Below, one piece after another: positions 8,945 to 17,750 of a DNA stretch of 64,000 bases. The position numbers and the translations under genes were made by a program. The stretch comes from Pedobacter zeae (GTDB taxonomy: Bacteria > Bacteroidota > Bacteroidia > Sphingobacteriales > Sphingobacteriaceae), in NCBI RefSeq assembly GCF_014196715.1, contig NZ_JACIEF010000002.1:124001-188000 (forward strand), given 5' to 3'. Positions within the stretch are counted from its first letter, which is position 1. Every line of letters begins with the position of its first letter. The notes under the pieces were generated by a model. That model saw only the letters and a list, made by a program, of their open reading frames with translations, had not been told where the DNA came from and searched no databases.

Positions 8945-10192
8945 CTATGGGTCTAAAGGTTCGTCAAAATCAATCTGTAATGAGGTTGTATCGGGATAGA
9001 ATTCTGATTCGGTATCGCTTAAACGTTTCCCGTTCCGGTAAGGGTAATACCCAAGCTCTTTTTTACAACGTTCGAGCAACACTGTGGTAATGTAATAGCT
9101 TTGCGATTTAACCGTACTCACCATGGCGGGTTGATCAACAGGTATACCGTACCTGAACATCAGCCTTACGCAGTTACGCATGTTGGTGGTAGTATGGCGG
9201 GCATGAGGTTCGATAATGATGGCACTTTCGGGGATTTGTAAGGTTTCGATCAGAAATTTTTTCATTTCGAATGCTTCACTGAATTTAGTTTTATAGGGAT
9301 GTACGCGTCCGCCAGATACCACGATAAAGGGTGCTTGCCCTTTCTGGTATTGTATGGCGGCCAGCCTGCAACGGATCATCCCCCCGGCACTTAAAGCCGT
9401 TTCTTTATCCTCAGGACCAGCGCCAGGTACCAGGATCACGCTATAAGGATATTTCTTCCAATCGGTTTTTTTGATCTGGTTAATTGCTGGTTGGTTTGCC
9501 CCGCTAACCATTGGCTCATAATCGGCAGCATCATTTCTTTCATTCAGCTCTAAACCGACCAGCGCAAAATGTAATGCAGGTTCGAAAAACAGCTCGTTTT
9601 GGGCTTGCACAGCCATCGAAGCATTGGCGGCAGTAAGCTCTGCATATTCTTTATCTTTTATGTTCAGGCTGATCGAATCTATTTTAGGGTAATTGGGTTT
9701 ATTACCTTCTACATATACACCAATGGTGTAATTCAAGGCATTGGCATCCTGCTCCCAGGCCTTTAACAGCAGGTTTTTTGGGGTTTCGTTCGCATATAAA
9801 GTATAACAGCCCGAAGGAACCAGGTGATGGCTTACCAGTTTTCCAAGTGCATTGTTTTCGCCATAGCTGTTGCCTAACTCCTGACCAATTTCCGTAATTT
9901 CTTTGGCACTAAACTTTAATGCATTGGCGTAACAACCGATATCGGCTTTGCAGTTTTTTAATGCCTCATTTACCAGGGCTCTTTTAGCATCGGCAAATTT
10001 TTTTAGCGTACCGTTTGCTTTCAGCATTTTATTAAGCTCGGGTAATTGTTGAAATAGCGTTAGCAAATAGTAGTTTTTGTATTGTACTGCATTATAGCTT
10101 TTTATTAACTGATAGGCTTGTTCGGGTTTATGCTGTGCCTGTATACCCTGGCCTAACAGGAAGGAAATTAAAAAGGGATAGACGACTTTCAT
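8945..10192 (-). CDS. DUF218/YdcF-ElyC-type protein with extra N-terminal domain
   Basis: A 415-residue protein with signal peptide MKVVYPFLISFLLGQGIQAQ. The C-terminal half contains the DUF218 core: SVILVPGAGPED, RCRLAAIQYQKGQAPFIVVSGGRVHP, MKKFLIETLQIPESAIIIEPHARHTTTNMRN and the YYITTVLLERC helix. This domain occurs in SanA, ElyC and YdcF, linked to envelope or vancomycin-resistance functions, but the biochemical role is poorly known. The N-terminal ~230 residues are helical and unrecognised. First gene of a two-gene operon; unusual in being secreted rather than membrane-anchored. Confidence 0.75.
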   Translation of the reverse strand: MKVVYPFLISFLLGQGIQAQHKPEQAYQLIKSYNAVQYKNYYLLTLFQQLPELNKMLKANGTLKKFADAKRALVNEALKNCKADIGCYANALKFSAKEITEIGQELGNSYGENNALGKLVSHHLVPSGCYTLYANETPKNLLLKAWEQDANALNYTIGVYVEGNKPNYPKIDSISLNIKDKEYAELTAANASMAVQAQNELFFEPALHFALVGLELNERNDAADYEPMVSGANQPAINQIKKTDWKKYPYSVILVPGAGPEDKETALSAGGMIRCRLAAIQYQKGQAPFIVVSGGRVHPYKTKFSEAFEMKKFLIETLQIPESAIIIEPHARHTTTNMRNCVRLMFRYGIPVDQPAMVSTVKSQSYYITTVLLERCKKELGYYPYRNGKRLSDTESEFYPDTTSLQIDFDEPLDP

Positions 10193-10512
10193 TAAATATT
10201 TTAGACGCTAAGTAACAGCCCGGCTATTAAATCAGTATTAAGCTGATGTTATTCTTATGGGTAATTAAATCGATTTAGTAGTATTTAATATAGATTTAAT
10301 GTGAACTTAAAATAACCCAAGGATCTTTGCATAGAGTTAACATATCGGATATATAGTGTTAAAAGTATAGCTCTACTTTTGTCGCCGTAGAACGCTCAGG
10401 AAATAAGTTATTAACCTCTAAGGATAAGCCTATGTAAATGTGAAATCTACGATCTCTACCACCAAAAACATAAAGCCCAATACATTTCAAAACCATTACT
10501 AAGAACAAAAAG
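10193..10512. other. 320-bp divergent intergenic region before the first susC
   Basis: AT-rich spacer between the minus-strand DUF218 gene and the plus-strand susC. It carries a promoter-like octamer (listed separately) and a leader of about 130 nt before susC. No ORF, riboswitch or regulator site was recognised. Confidence 0.4.
10374..10381 (+). promoter_or_regulatory. candidate -7 element of the first susC promoter
   Basis: TACTTTTG matches the Bacteroidota -7 consensus TAnnTTTG, 131 nt before the susC ATG. No good TTTG -33 box lies at the expected distance, so the assignment is tentative. Confidence 0.35.
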
Positions 10513-13500
10513 ATGACATCATTTTTTTTAACCGCAGGTATAAAAAATACCTGCAGGAAATTGCTTTTTCCATTAGGATTACTGGCCATCTGTAATACTA
10601 ATGCAATTGCAATAAACCGTGTAACTCCCATAACGGGATTGCAGCACCATGCATTTGCCTCGGTAAGTGGAACGGTTACCGATCAGAATAACCAACCTTT
10701 GCCAGGTGTAAGTGTATTTGAGAGAAAGACAAAAAAAACAACCGTTACCGATAGCAATGGTAAATACTCGATTACCGTTGATGAAGGCGCCGTGCTGGTT
10801 TTTTCTTATATCGGTTACGATAACCAGGAAGTTGTGGTTAACGGCCGTCAGAATATCAATATCATTTTAAAAGAAAGCAGCAACACACTCAATGAAGTGG
10901 TGGCAATTGGTTACCAAAAGATCAGAAAATCGGATGTTACCGGAGCCATCAGCAGTGTTAAAGCAAGTGAAATGAATTTAACTTCTCCTACCGTTGGCCA
11001 GGCATTAGTTGGTAAAGTTGCAGGTGTGCAGGTATCGCAAACCAGTGGTGCGCCATATTCCGGTACTAAAATAAGGGTACGGGGTATCGGTTCCATTAAC
11101 GCCAGTTCGGATCCTCTGTATGTAATTGATGGTTATCCGGCAGGAAATAACGTATCAATCAATCCTGAGGATATCGAAACCATTGATATCCTGAAGGATG
11201 CTGCATCTGCAGCCATTTATGGTTCAAGGGCATCGGGTGGGGTAGTGTTAATTACCACCAAAAGAGGTACAGATGGAAAAGGGAAATTTGAGTATGATGT
11301 TCAGGGCGGTATTTCTCAATTGGCCAAAAAGGTGAAACTGCTGGATGCCAACCAGTTTATACAGCTTTTAATTGACGGACGTAACAATGCCTATAAAGAT
11401 TTGTGGGTAAATGCTGGAAAAACCTGGAACGATGCCATGTTCAGTGATAACAATGCTGCGCGTATTGCCAATGTAGGTAACGGAAGCAGTGTGAGTATTC
11501 CGGCAGATCTTTATAACTTTAGTACGCAACAGGCCATTCCTGCTACCTACAATACCGATTGGCAGGACGAACTCTATCGTAATGCTGCTTTTCAGCGCCA
11601 TAACCTTTCCTTTTCTGGTGGTACCAAGGATATAAAATACTTTTTAAGCGGTGGCTACCAGAATAACAATGGTATTGTAACCAATACCAACCAAAAGGTA
11701 ACCAACTTTAGAGGCAATATAGATGGCAAGGTTAACGAGCGTTTACGTGTGGGCGCAAACATTTCATATACGCAGAATGATAACCGTGAGGTAAGGGAAG
11801 GGCGCTACGATCTGAGTCCGATGATGTCGGCTTTGATATACCTGCCTTATCTGCCTGCCAGGGATGCCAATGGAAATCCGATCCAGTTTGGCATGGGTGC
11901 TTTAGCCTCGCAATACGGTATCCAAAACCCTGAAAATCCTTTGGCTACAGTTGAACAGGTGAAAATTACCAGAAAAGGCGCCAGGAGTACCTATAATGCC
12001 AATGCCACTTACAACATACTGAGTGGATTGGATTTTAAAGCCAATTTAGGTACACAGACTTATAACGAAAAATACGATTTTTATTTGCCCACCAGCTTAA
12101 GTAATGGTAATAACCCACCTTATTCTACTGCGGCAATAACAGCGGCGAATGCCATTGCACAAACCCTTAACCAGGTAGATCAGCTAGGGGAGTTTACGCT
12201 AAATTACAATAAAACTTTTGGCAAGCACAAAATTGACGTGCTTGGCGGGTATTCTGCGCAAAAAACCACCAGTGATTTACTGCGCGTCTCTGCTAAAGGT
12301 TTTCAGAATGATAATATTGGAGAAATTACCGATAAAGGTGCCGATGCCAGTTTCTTCACTTTGGATAATGCAGCAAAATCCACCAATACCTTACTTTCTT
12401 ATTTTGGCCGTTTTAGTTATAATTATGCAGGAAGATATTTTCTGACAGGTTCATTCCGTCGCGATGGTTCATCCCGGTTTGGTCCGTTAAATAAGTACGG
12501 TAACTTCCCTTCTGTTGCTGCAGGCTGGAACCTATCGGATGAAAGTTTTTATAAGGATTTTCTTGGTGAGCAATCTACAGTGAAGCTGAGAGCTAGCTGG
12601 GGATTGAGCGGTAACAATAATATTCCAAACTACAGAACTGCACAGGAAATGAGTGCACCGAGTGGTGTGGTGTTTGGCAATGCGATTTCAACGGCCATCT
12701 GGCCGAACGCCATTCAGGACCCGAAACTGGGATGGGAATCTACTTCTCAGTACAATTTTGGTACCGATATCAGCCTCTTCAAAAACCGTTTAAATATTAT
12801 TGCCAATTATTACCTGAGTTACTCGTACAATCTGTTGTTCAACCAACCTATTTCTGCCGTATCGGGAACTTCTTCTATCTTAACCAATCTGGCTGATAGC
12901 AAAATCAGGAATAAAGGCTTCGATTTACAGTTAGACGGAAGAATGATTCAAAACCAGGATTTTACCCTGGGCCTTAGCGGAAATATTGCTGTAAACCGTA
13001 ATAAAGTACTAAATATGGGTGGTGCGAGTACTATTCTAACCAATGGTGCAGAACGTTCCTATTTAACACATATTACGCAGGAAGGTCAGCCGGTAGGTAT
13101 GTTTTACGGTTTTAAAGTGCTGGGCCGGATCACTGCTGATAATTTAGGGAAGGTTGCCCCATCAGCTTCCTCAACCAATCCGGCAAAAATAGGTGATCTA
13201 TATTTTCAGGATACCGATGGAAATGGCATTGTAAACGATGCAGATAAAACTGTTATTGGTACGCCATATCCAAAATTTACCTATGGTTTTGCCTTAAATA
13301 CCACTTACAAAACGTTCGATTTAAGGGCATCATTTAACGGATCGTACGGAAACCAGGTTTTAGATGGACAAGATTATTACCTGTATAACTTTGAGGGTTC
13401 CGGAAATCAATATGCAGAGGTTGCCAATCGGTATAGAAACGAAGCTAACCCTGGTAATGGTTTAAACTACCGTGCATCGAGGGCAGGTACACAAAGTAAC

Positions 13501-13779
13501 AGTACCCGTTTATCGTCTTTCTACATTCAGGATGGATCTTATTTCAGGTGTACCAATATTACTTTAGGCTATAGCTTCCCTAAAATGCTCGCAAATGCCA
13601 TAAAAGTGAGCAACATTCGCGTTTATGCCAGTGTTGATAATGCTTTTACCATTACCGATTACAAAGGTTATAACCCGGAGGTGGATTATAGCGGAGGCTC
13701 TAACTTAACACCGGGTGTTGATTATGGAAACTACCCATTGGCAAGAACCTATAATTTGGGTGTTAAACTTACTTTTTAG
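10513..13779 (+). CDS. SusC/RagA-family TonB-dependent outer-membrane transporter
   Basis: A 1088-residue SusC-like transporter. After an N-terminal export region (about 1-36) comes a carboxypeptidase-regulatory-like domain (VSGTVTDQNNQPLPGVSV to FSYIGYDNQEVVV, about 50-115), then the plug with LNEVVAIGYQK, VGKVAGVQVSQTSG, IRVRGIGSINASSDPLYVIDG and ILKDAASAAIYGSRASGGVVLITTKRG, then a ~750-residue barrel ending NLGVKLTF with terminal Phe. It imports a glycan or peptide with its SusD partner 9 nt downstream. No sugar-processing enzyme, sigma factor or HTCS is adjacent, so the substrate is unknown. Confidence 0.95.
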   Translation: MTSFFLTAGIKNTCRKLLFPLGLLAICNTNAIAINRVTPITGLQHHAFASVSGTVTDQNNQPLPGVSVFERKTKKTTVTDSNGKYSITVDEGAVLVFSYIGYDNQEVVVNGRQNINIILKESSNTLNEVVAIGYQKIRKSDVTGAISSVKASEMNLTSPTVGQALVGKVAGVQVSQTSGAPYSGTKIRVRGIGSINASSDPLYVIDGYPAGNNVSINPEDIETIDILKDAASAAIYGSRASGGVVLITTKRGTDGKGKFEYDVQGGISQLAKKVKLLDANQFIQLLIDGRNNAYKDLWVNAGKTWNDAMFSDNNAARIANVGNGSSVSIPADLYNFSTQQAIPATYNTDWQDELYRNAAFQRHNLSFSGGTKDIKYFLSGGYQNNNGIVTNTNQKVTNFRGNIDGKVNERLRVGANISYTQNDNREVREGRYDLSPMMSALIYLPYLPARDANGNPIQFGMGALASQYGIQNPENPLATVEQVKITRKGARSTYNANATYNILSGLDFKANLGTQTYNEKYDFYLPTSLSNGNNPPYSTAAITAANAIAQTLNQVDQLGEFTLNYNKTFGKHKIDVLGGYSAQKTTSDLLRVSAKGFQNDNIGEITDKGADASFFTLDNAAKSTNTLLSYFGRFSYNYAGRYFLTGSFRRDGSSRFGPLNKYGNFPSVAAGWNLSDESFYKDFLGEQSTVKLRASWGLSGNNNIPNYRTAQEMSAPSGVVFGNAISTAIWPNAIQDPKLGWESTSQYNFGTDISLFKNRLNIIANYYLSYSYNLLFNQPISAVSGTSSILTNLADSKIRNKGFDLQLDGRMIQNQDFTLGLSGNIAVNRNKVLNMGGASTILTNGAERSYLTHITQEGQPVGMFYGFKVLGRITADNLGKVAPSASSTNPAKIGDLYFQDTDGNGIVNDADKTVIGTPYPKFTYGFALNTTYKTFDLRASFNGSYGNQVLDGQDYYLYNFEGSGNQYAEVANRYRNEANPGNGLNYRASRAGTQSNSTRLSSFYIQDGSYFRCTNITLGYSFPKMLANAIKVSNIRVYASVDNAFTITDYKGYNPEVDYSGGSNLTPGVDYGNYPLARTYNLGVKLTF

Positions 13780-13788
13780 AATTACGAA

Positions 13789-15318
13789 ATGAAGAACAAT
13801 ATTTATACAATTTTGGCCCTTGGCGTGGTTTTAACCCTGGGGGCATGCAAAAAAGATTTTTTGGCGCAAAACAACCCCAACGCTGTTACTGTTGAAAACT
13901 ATTTTAAAACTGAAAACGATGTACTGCTGGCCGTTAACGGTGCTTACCAATCGTTAAGGAGTAGCAACACCATGGGCGAGAACAGCGGACTGTTTACGGA
14001 TGAACGCTCGGACGATACGGGAAGAAATGACAATCAAAGTAATGCGGGTGAACCCTTTCAGTTTAACGATTTCTCCCTATTGCCAAGTAACTCTTATTTA
14101 AAAGCCCACTGGCTGGCACTTTTCAACGCAATTACCCGAAGCAATGTCATTTTATCAAACGTTGACAGGGTAACATTTACAACACCGGCGAACAAGATTA
14201 ATTATGTTGCCGAGGCCAAGTTTATCAGGGCAATTATGTATTTCGAACTGGTAAGAAAATGGGGCCCTGTGCCTTTGGTTACCAAACAATTGCAAAATAC
14301 TGATGAGGTTACTGCAGCAACCTTCCGTGTACCTGAAGCTGATGTGTACAACCAGATTGTTGCCGATTTAAAGGATGGCTTAAACAGTACATTGCCCAAC
14401 TTTCAGTCGACTGTCAATATCGGCAGAACATCCAAAGCAGCGATTAATGCTTATTTGGGTAAGGTTTACCTCACCATGGCTTCAACACTGCCAAACAATA
14501 AGGCCGAAAACCTCACCAATGCCAATACTTACCTAACGGCGGCTTATAATATGAGGGCCTTCGGCAACTTATCTGAAATACCTTATACCGATGTTTTCGA
14601 TGTAACCAAGAAAACTACCTGTAAGGAACTTATTTTTCAGATCCCTTATAAACAGGGCGATATTAATTACAGCTCGAGCATTGCTGCAAACAACCAGGCA
14701 AAAGGCGAAACAATCAACTCCTTAAAAGTTTCTACAGGTGTTGGGGGGAATGTAACGCTGGATCTGATCAACGAGTACGAAACTGCCGACCCAAGAAAAG
14801 ATTTCTCAGTGAAATATGCTAACGATGCAACGGTAAAGGATTGGTTTATTACTAAATTCCGTGATGCCAGTGCCTTGGCCACCAATAATGGTTATGGTGG
14901 TAACGACTGGATTTTAATGCGTTACGCTGATGTGATCTTAATGTTGGCCGAAGTAAATATGCTGCAGGGTAACGATGCCCTGGCCATTCAATACCTGGAT
15001 ATGGTTAGGGCAAGGGCCGGAATGCAGCTTTACGCCATAGCCAAAAACGATCCGGCCTATGCAGCTAAATTCCCGAATTTAAAATTGGCTATTCTGCATG
15101 AACGCAGGGTAGAATTTGCTTTTGAGCACCAAAGATGGTTCGATCTGATCAGGAATTTTACCGCTGCCGAACTGGTTACCTATTTAAAAGCTAAACCACA
15201 ATCTGCTTTCGGTATAGCCAAACTGGCCAATGTAACCACAAAAGACAGGTATTATCCTATTCCTTTTGATGAGGTAAAATTAGATCCGGTTAAAATGTAT
15301 CAAAACCCTGGTTATTAA
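13789..15318 (+). CDS. SusD/RagB-family substrate-binding lipoprotein
   Basis: A 509-residue surface lipoprotein with lipobox LTLGAC (Cys at about 20) followed by KKDF. The N-terminal SusD block (VENYFKTENDVLLAVNGAYQSLR), the central FIRAIMYFELVRKWGPVPLVT and the C-terminal block (DWILMRYADVILMLAEVNM, HERRVEFAFEHQRWFDLIRNF, RYYPIPFDEVKLDP, MYQNPGY) are all present. It would cap the preceding SusC barrel and bind substrate. An intrinsic terminator 20 nt downstream ends the two-gene operon. Confidence 0.95.
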   Translation: MKNNIYTILALGVVLTLGACKKDFLAQNNPNAVTVENYFKTENDVLLAVNGAYQSLRSSNTMGENSGLFTDERSDDTGRNDNQSNAGEPFQFNDFSLLPSNSYLKAHWLALFNAITRSNVILSNVDRVTFTTPANKINYVAEAKFIRAIMYFELVRKWGPVPLVTKQLQNTDEVTAATFRVPEADVYNQIVADLKDGLNSTLPNFQSTVNIGRTSKAAINAYLGKVYLTMASTLPNNKAENLTNANTYLTAAYNMRAFGNLSEIPYTDVFDVTKKTTCKELIFQIPYKQGDINYSSSIAANNQAKGETINSLKVSTGVGGNVTLDLINEYETADPRKDFSVKYANDATVKDWFITKFRDASALATNNGYGGNDWILMRYADVILMLAEVNMLQGNDALAIQYLDMVRARAGMQLYAIAKNDPAYAAKFPNLKLAILHERRVEFAFEHQRWFDLIRNFTAAELVTYLKAKPQSAFGIAKLANVTTKDRYYPIPFDEVKLDPVKMYQNPGY

Positions 15319-15337
15319 ATGGTTGTAATGTATGAGG

Positions 15338-15376
15338 AAAGCGGGCTGATCATCGATCGGACCGCTTTTTTTTTTT
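15338..15376 (+). terminator. rho-independent terminator after the first susCD
   Basis: Stem AAAGCGG / CCGCTTT with an internally pairing GATC region, followed by an uninterrupted run of about ten T. Confidence 0.8.
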
Positions 15377-15565
15377 GGAGTTTTGAGCGTGTGTTTTATC
15401 TTTAAGTCTATTCAATAAGCTGTGCGATTTGATTAAATTTTTCCCGGTTTTCTCGAGAAGCGACCATGACAGATTCTCAAGAAGGGGCGTCATACCCTCG
15501 CATGCTTATCGTGTGGGTATATCTCTGTTAATTTACATTTGTTTTTAGCGTAGTTACCTAGGTCG

Positions 15566-15735
15566 ATCGTCATGCTGAATTTATTTCAGCATCTTTCCTG
15601 CGCATGCGGGAATCTTAATGCAACATAAAAAAACTGCTAAGGCATTACGGTTATTCATAAGTTTTCGTTTATTCAACGGTATTCATGAGCACCCCGTGGT
15701 TCCCAATCAAGTTAGGAATGACGATATCTCGCTGC
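15566..15735. repeat. dispersed intergenic palindrome (GTCATGCTGAA type)
   Basis: In the 513-bp spacer 15319-15831. The hairpin ATGCTGAATTTATTTCAGCAT at 15572-15592 opens the unit, and GGAATGACGATAT near 15715-15728 closes it, the usual layout of this class of repeat in Pedobacter-like genomes. The remainder of the spacer shows no gene. Confidence 0.45.
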
Positions 15736-15831
15736 CTTTCCTCTTCCCCACAATGTTTTTCTGAAAAACTGAACCATTAGGATGTCAATTTTTTAATCCC
15801 AACTCGAACTCAAGACCGTGAGCTGCTTTGC

Positions 15832-16479
15832 CTAAATCACATTCCTCGTAATTTTCCCTTTAATGATATAAAGTGACAGGATATTCTTTTTACTGATTAC
15901 CGTATCGCCTTTAAAATTTGGATTTGAAGAGCGGAGGATTAATTTGTTATCATCGGCGTGCTGGAAAATTAATTTGATGGTGCGTAAACTGTTACTGTCT
16001 TCATCTGTCATGACCACATAAGCCTCTCCCCACTGGAGAACTTCGTAATTGGTAATTTCTTTTATGGCTATAATTTCGCCTGCGGCATATTTAGGATACA
16101 TGCTATCGCCATAAACCGGTAAATAGGCCGTGCAATCGTTAAAAGGAAGGTAGTTTACCAGGTATTCTGCCCGCTGTTCTTCTACAATAAAATCTTTTGC
16201 ATCCGAGAGGCTCATGTCAAAGTAAGGAACGCCCTCTTTGCTTTCGCCAACTGCGGGCTTCTTTTTAAAAAACGGCTCACCCGTTCCGTTTTCAAGCCAT
16301 GTTAAATTGACATCGAATTTCATCTCCAGCTTATCTTTAATGGCGTTAGATACATTGATCCTTTCTCTTAAAATATCTGATAAAGAGCCCTGTTTGATAT
16401 TCAATGCAGCAGCAAAATCCTTTTGGGTTCGGAAATCCAACAAATCCATTAATTTTTTTAAGCGTAGATTTTCATTCAT
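15832..16479 (-). CDS. XRE-type HTH / S24 LexA-like repressor
   Basis: A 215-residue phage-repressor-type regulator. Residues about 5-60 form a helix-turn-helix (TQKDFAAALNIKQGSLSDILRERINVSNAI); residues about 110-215 are an S24 peptidase-like domain with the Ser block PVYGDSMYPKYAAGEIIAI and the Lys region LRTIKLIFQ. The Ala-Gly self-cleavage site normally upstream is not evident, so induction by self-cleavage is uncertain. It is divergent from a four-repeat protein gene across a 98-bp spacer with inverted repeats, which makes it the likely regulator of that operon and of itself. No phage genes are adjacent. Confidence 0.85.
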   Translation of the reverse strand: MNENLRLKKLMDLLDFRTQKDFAAALNIKQGSLSDILRERINVSNAIKDKLEMKFDVNLTWLENGTGEPFFKKKPAVGESKEGVPYFDMSLSDAKDFIVEEQRAEYLVNYLPFNDCTAYLPVYGDSMYPKYAAGEIIAIKEITNYEVLQWGEAYVVMTDEDSNSLRTIKLIFQHADDNKLILRSSNPNFKGDTVISKKNILSLYIIKGKITRNVI

Positions 16480-16494
16480 GGTGATGATGTTGAT

Positions 16495-16549
16495 AAGTTA
16501 TACTTAAAAATTATAGTTAAACTTATTTATGTTTGCTAAATTCGTTAGC
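16495..16549. promoter_or_regulatory. inverted repeats in the divergent promoter of the S24 regulator
   Basis: Two dyads lie in the 98-bp spacer: AAGTTATACT / AGTTAAACTT (16495-16504 and 16515-16524, 8 of 10 positions mirror) and GCTAA / TTAGC (16535-16539 and 16545-16549, perfect). Their place between a repressor gene and the divergent operon makes them operator candidates. Confidence 0.4.
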
Positions 16550-16577
16550 TAATATAATCATTTAAAAAATATACGCT

Positions 16578-17750
16578 ATGAATGGGAACCCGAATTTTAA
16601 AAAAGAAACGATGGCATTTATTGATGCGATTAAAAGCTTTTTTTCATTAAATGGTGTAAGCTACCACCTGAATTTTTTAAAGAACTGGTTAAACCCACCG
16701 CAGAACGAATTCGATTTTTCGCCACAAAAGCATCCGGCAAAGCTGTTGGTTTTTTACGAAAAACTGGTGCCGCTTTTCGATTATTCGGATTTAATTTTTA
16801 ACCGCATTGAATCCGATACTGCATTTGTGAAAGCTATTGGCGCTGATGAATGTGGGGTAGAACGCGAAACGGTATTGCTTGATTATTGTCCGAAGTTGCT
16901 GAGCATTGGAGAGATGCAAAATCCAAATCTTACCTTTTTTGATATTTTCTTATTTCTTCAATCAGATACCTATAAAGTGATGTATAAAGAATGGTTATTG
17001 GCGGCATTGGAAAATAACCTCGATCTGGATTGGGACGAGTATATTTTTATGTTTTACGAAAATACAAAAAAAATGCTGGAGGCCTGCTGGCTCATCCACG
17101 AAAGGATAATTACCAAAAATAGTTTTAAAAGTATCGACCATTACTATCATATGGCCATATTCGAAAGTACATCGCCTTTAGCTTTTGAGCCGGAATTACT
17201 TCAGGATCCGTTTAAGGCAATTGAGTTTTTCTTCAGTTTGGATAATCTTACCGGGCATAAAGCTTATCTGAAAAACTGGTATAAAGCTGCCCTGGCAGAA
17301 GAGCAGTGTTTAAGTAATGTCGCCGATTATTTTTTTCTCTATAACCAGTTTACAAAACTGCTTAATGCGGGGTATTTGATCACGGCTAAAAAACTGATTT
17401 ACCAGGGCGCTCCTCCCGAAGGTTTACCTCCTGCTGCAGCTCATTCCATAAATGGCGGTACCTCCTCCAAAGAACGCTGCGAAGTGAATACACTGGCGGC
17501 AGAACATATCGCAAATCCTTACCTGTTTGTAGCGTCTTTGTTTATCCCCGAAAAAATTAAACAGCTGCGTTTAGGGCTTTTAGAGTGGTTATATGCTGCG
17601 TTCAGTACCAGGAGCAGCATTAAACTGATGGATAAGGAGTTCCTGTTTGAGCAGTACGAAGCCATGATGATGATGATGGAAGCTTTTTTCGTGATGATCA
17701 GTGATCCTACATTAAGTGAAAGTGATGAAAGTGATTATTATGCGGAGTAA
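16578..17750 (+). CDS. protein of four ~100-residue helical repeats, unknown function
   Basis: A 390-residue cytoplasmic protein of no family I recognise. It contains four diverged copies of one unit, at about residues 13-77, 116-178, 211-275 and 313-375. Each copy has an aliphatic/Phe-rich start (AIKSFFSL, DIFLFLQS, AIEFFFSL, FVASLFIP), a central LKNWL or KEWLLAA motif (LKNWLN, KEWLLAAL, LKNWYKAAL, LEWLYAAF), and a YE-type helix (VFYEKLVPL, MFYENTKKM, FLYNQFTKL, LFEQYEAMM). The acidic tail ESDESDYYAE overlaps the next gene. Operon with a HEPN-type gene; divergent from an S24 repressor. A scaffold or recognition role is inference. Confidence 0.75.
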   Translation: MNGNPNFKKETMAFIDAIKSFFSLNGVSYHLNFLKNWLNPPQNEFDFSPQKHPAKLLVFYEKLVPLFDYSDLIFNRIESDTAFVKAIGADECGVERETVLLDYCPKLLSIGEMQNPNLTFFDIFLFLQSDTYKVMYKEWLLAALENNLDLDWDEYIFMFYENTKKMLEACWLIHERIITKNSFKSIDHYYHMAIFESTSPLAFEPELLQDPFKAIEFFFSLDNLTGHKAYLKNWYKAALAEEQCLSNVADYFFLYNQFTKLLNAGYLITAKKLIYQGAPPEGLPPAAAHSINGGTSSKERCEVNTLAAEHIANPYLFVASLFIPEKIKQLRLGLLEWLYAAFSTRSSIKLMDKEFLFEQYEAMMMMMEAFFVMISDPTLSESDESDYYAE

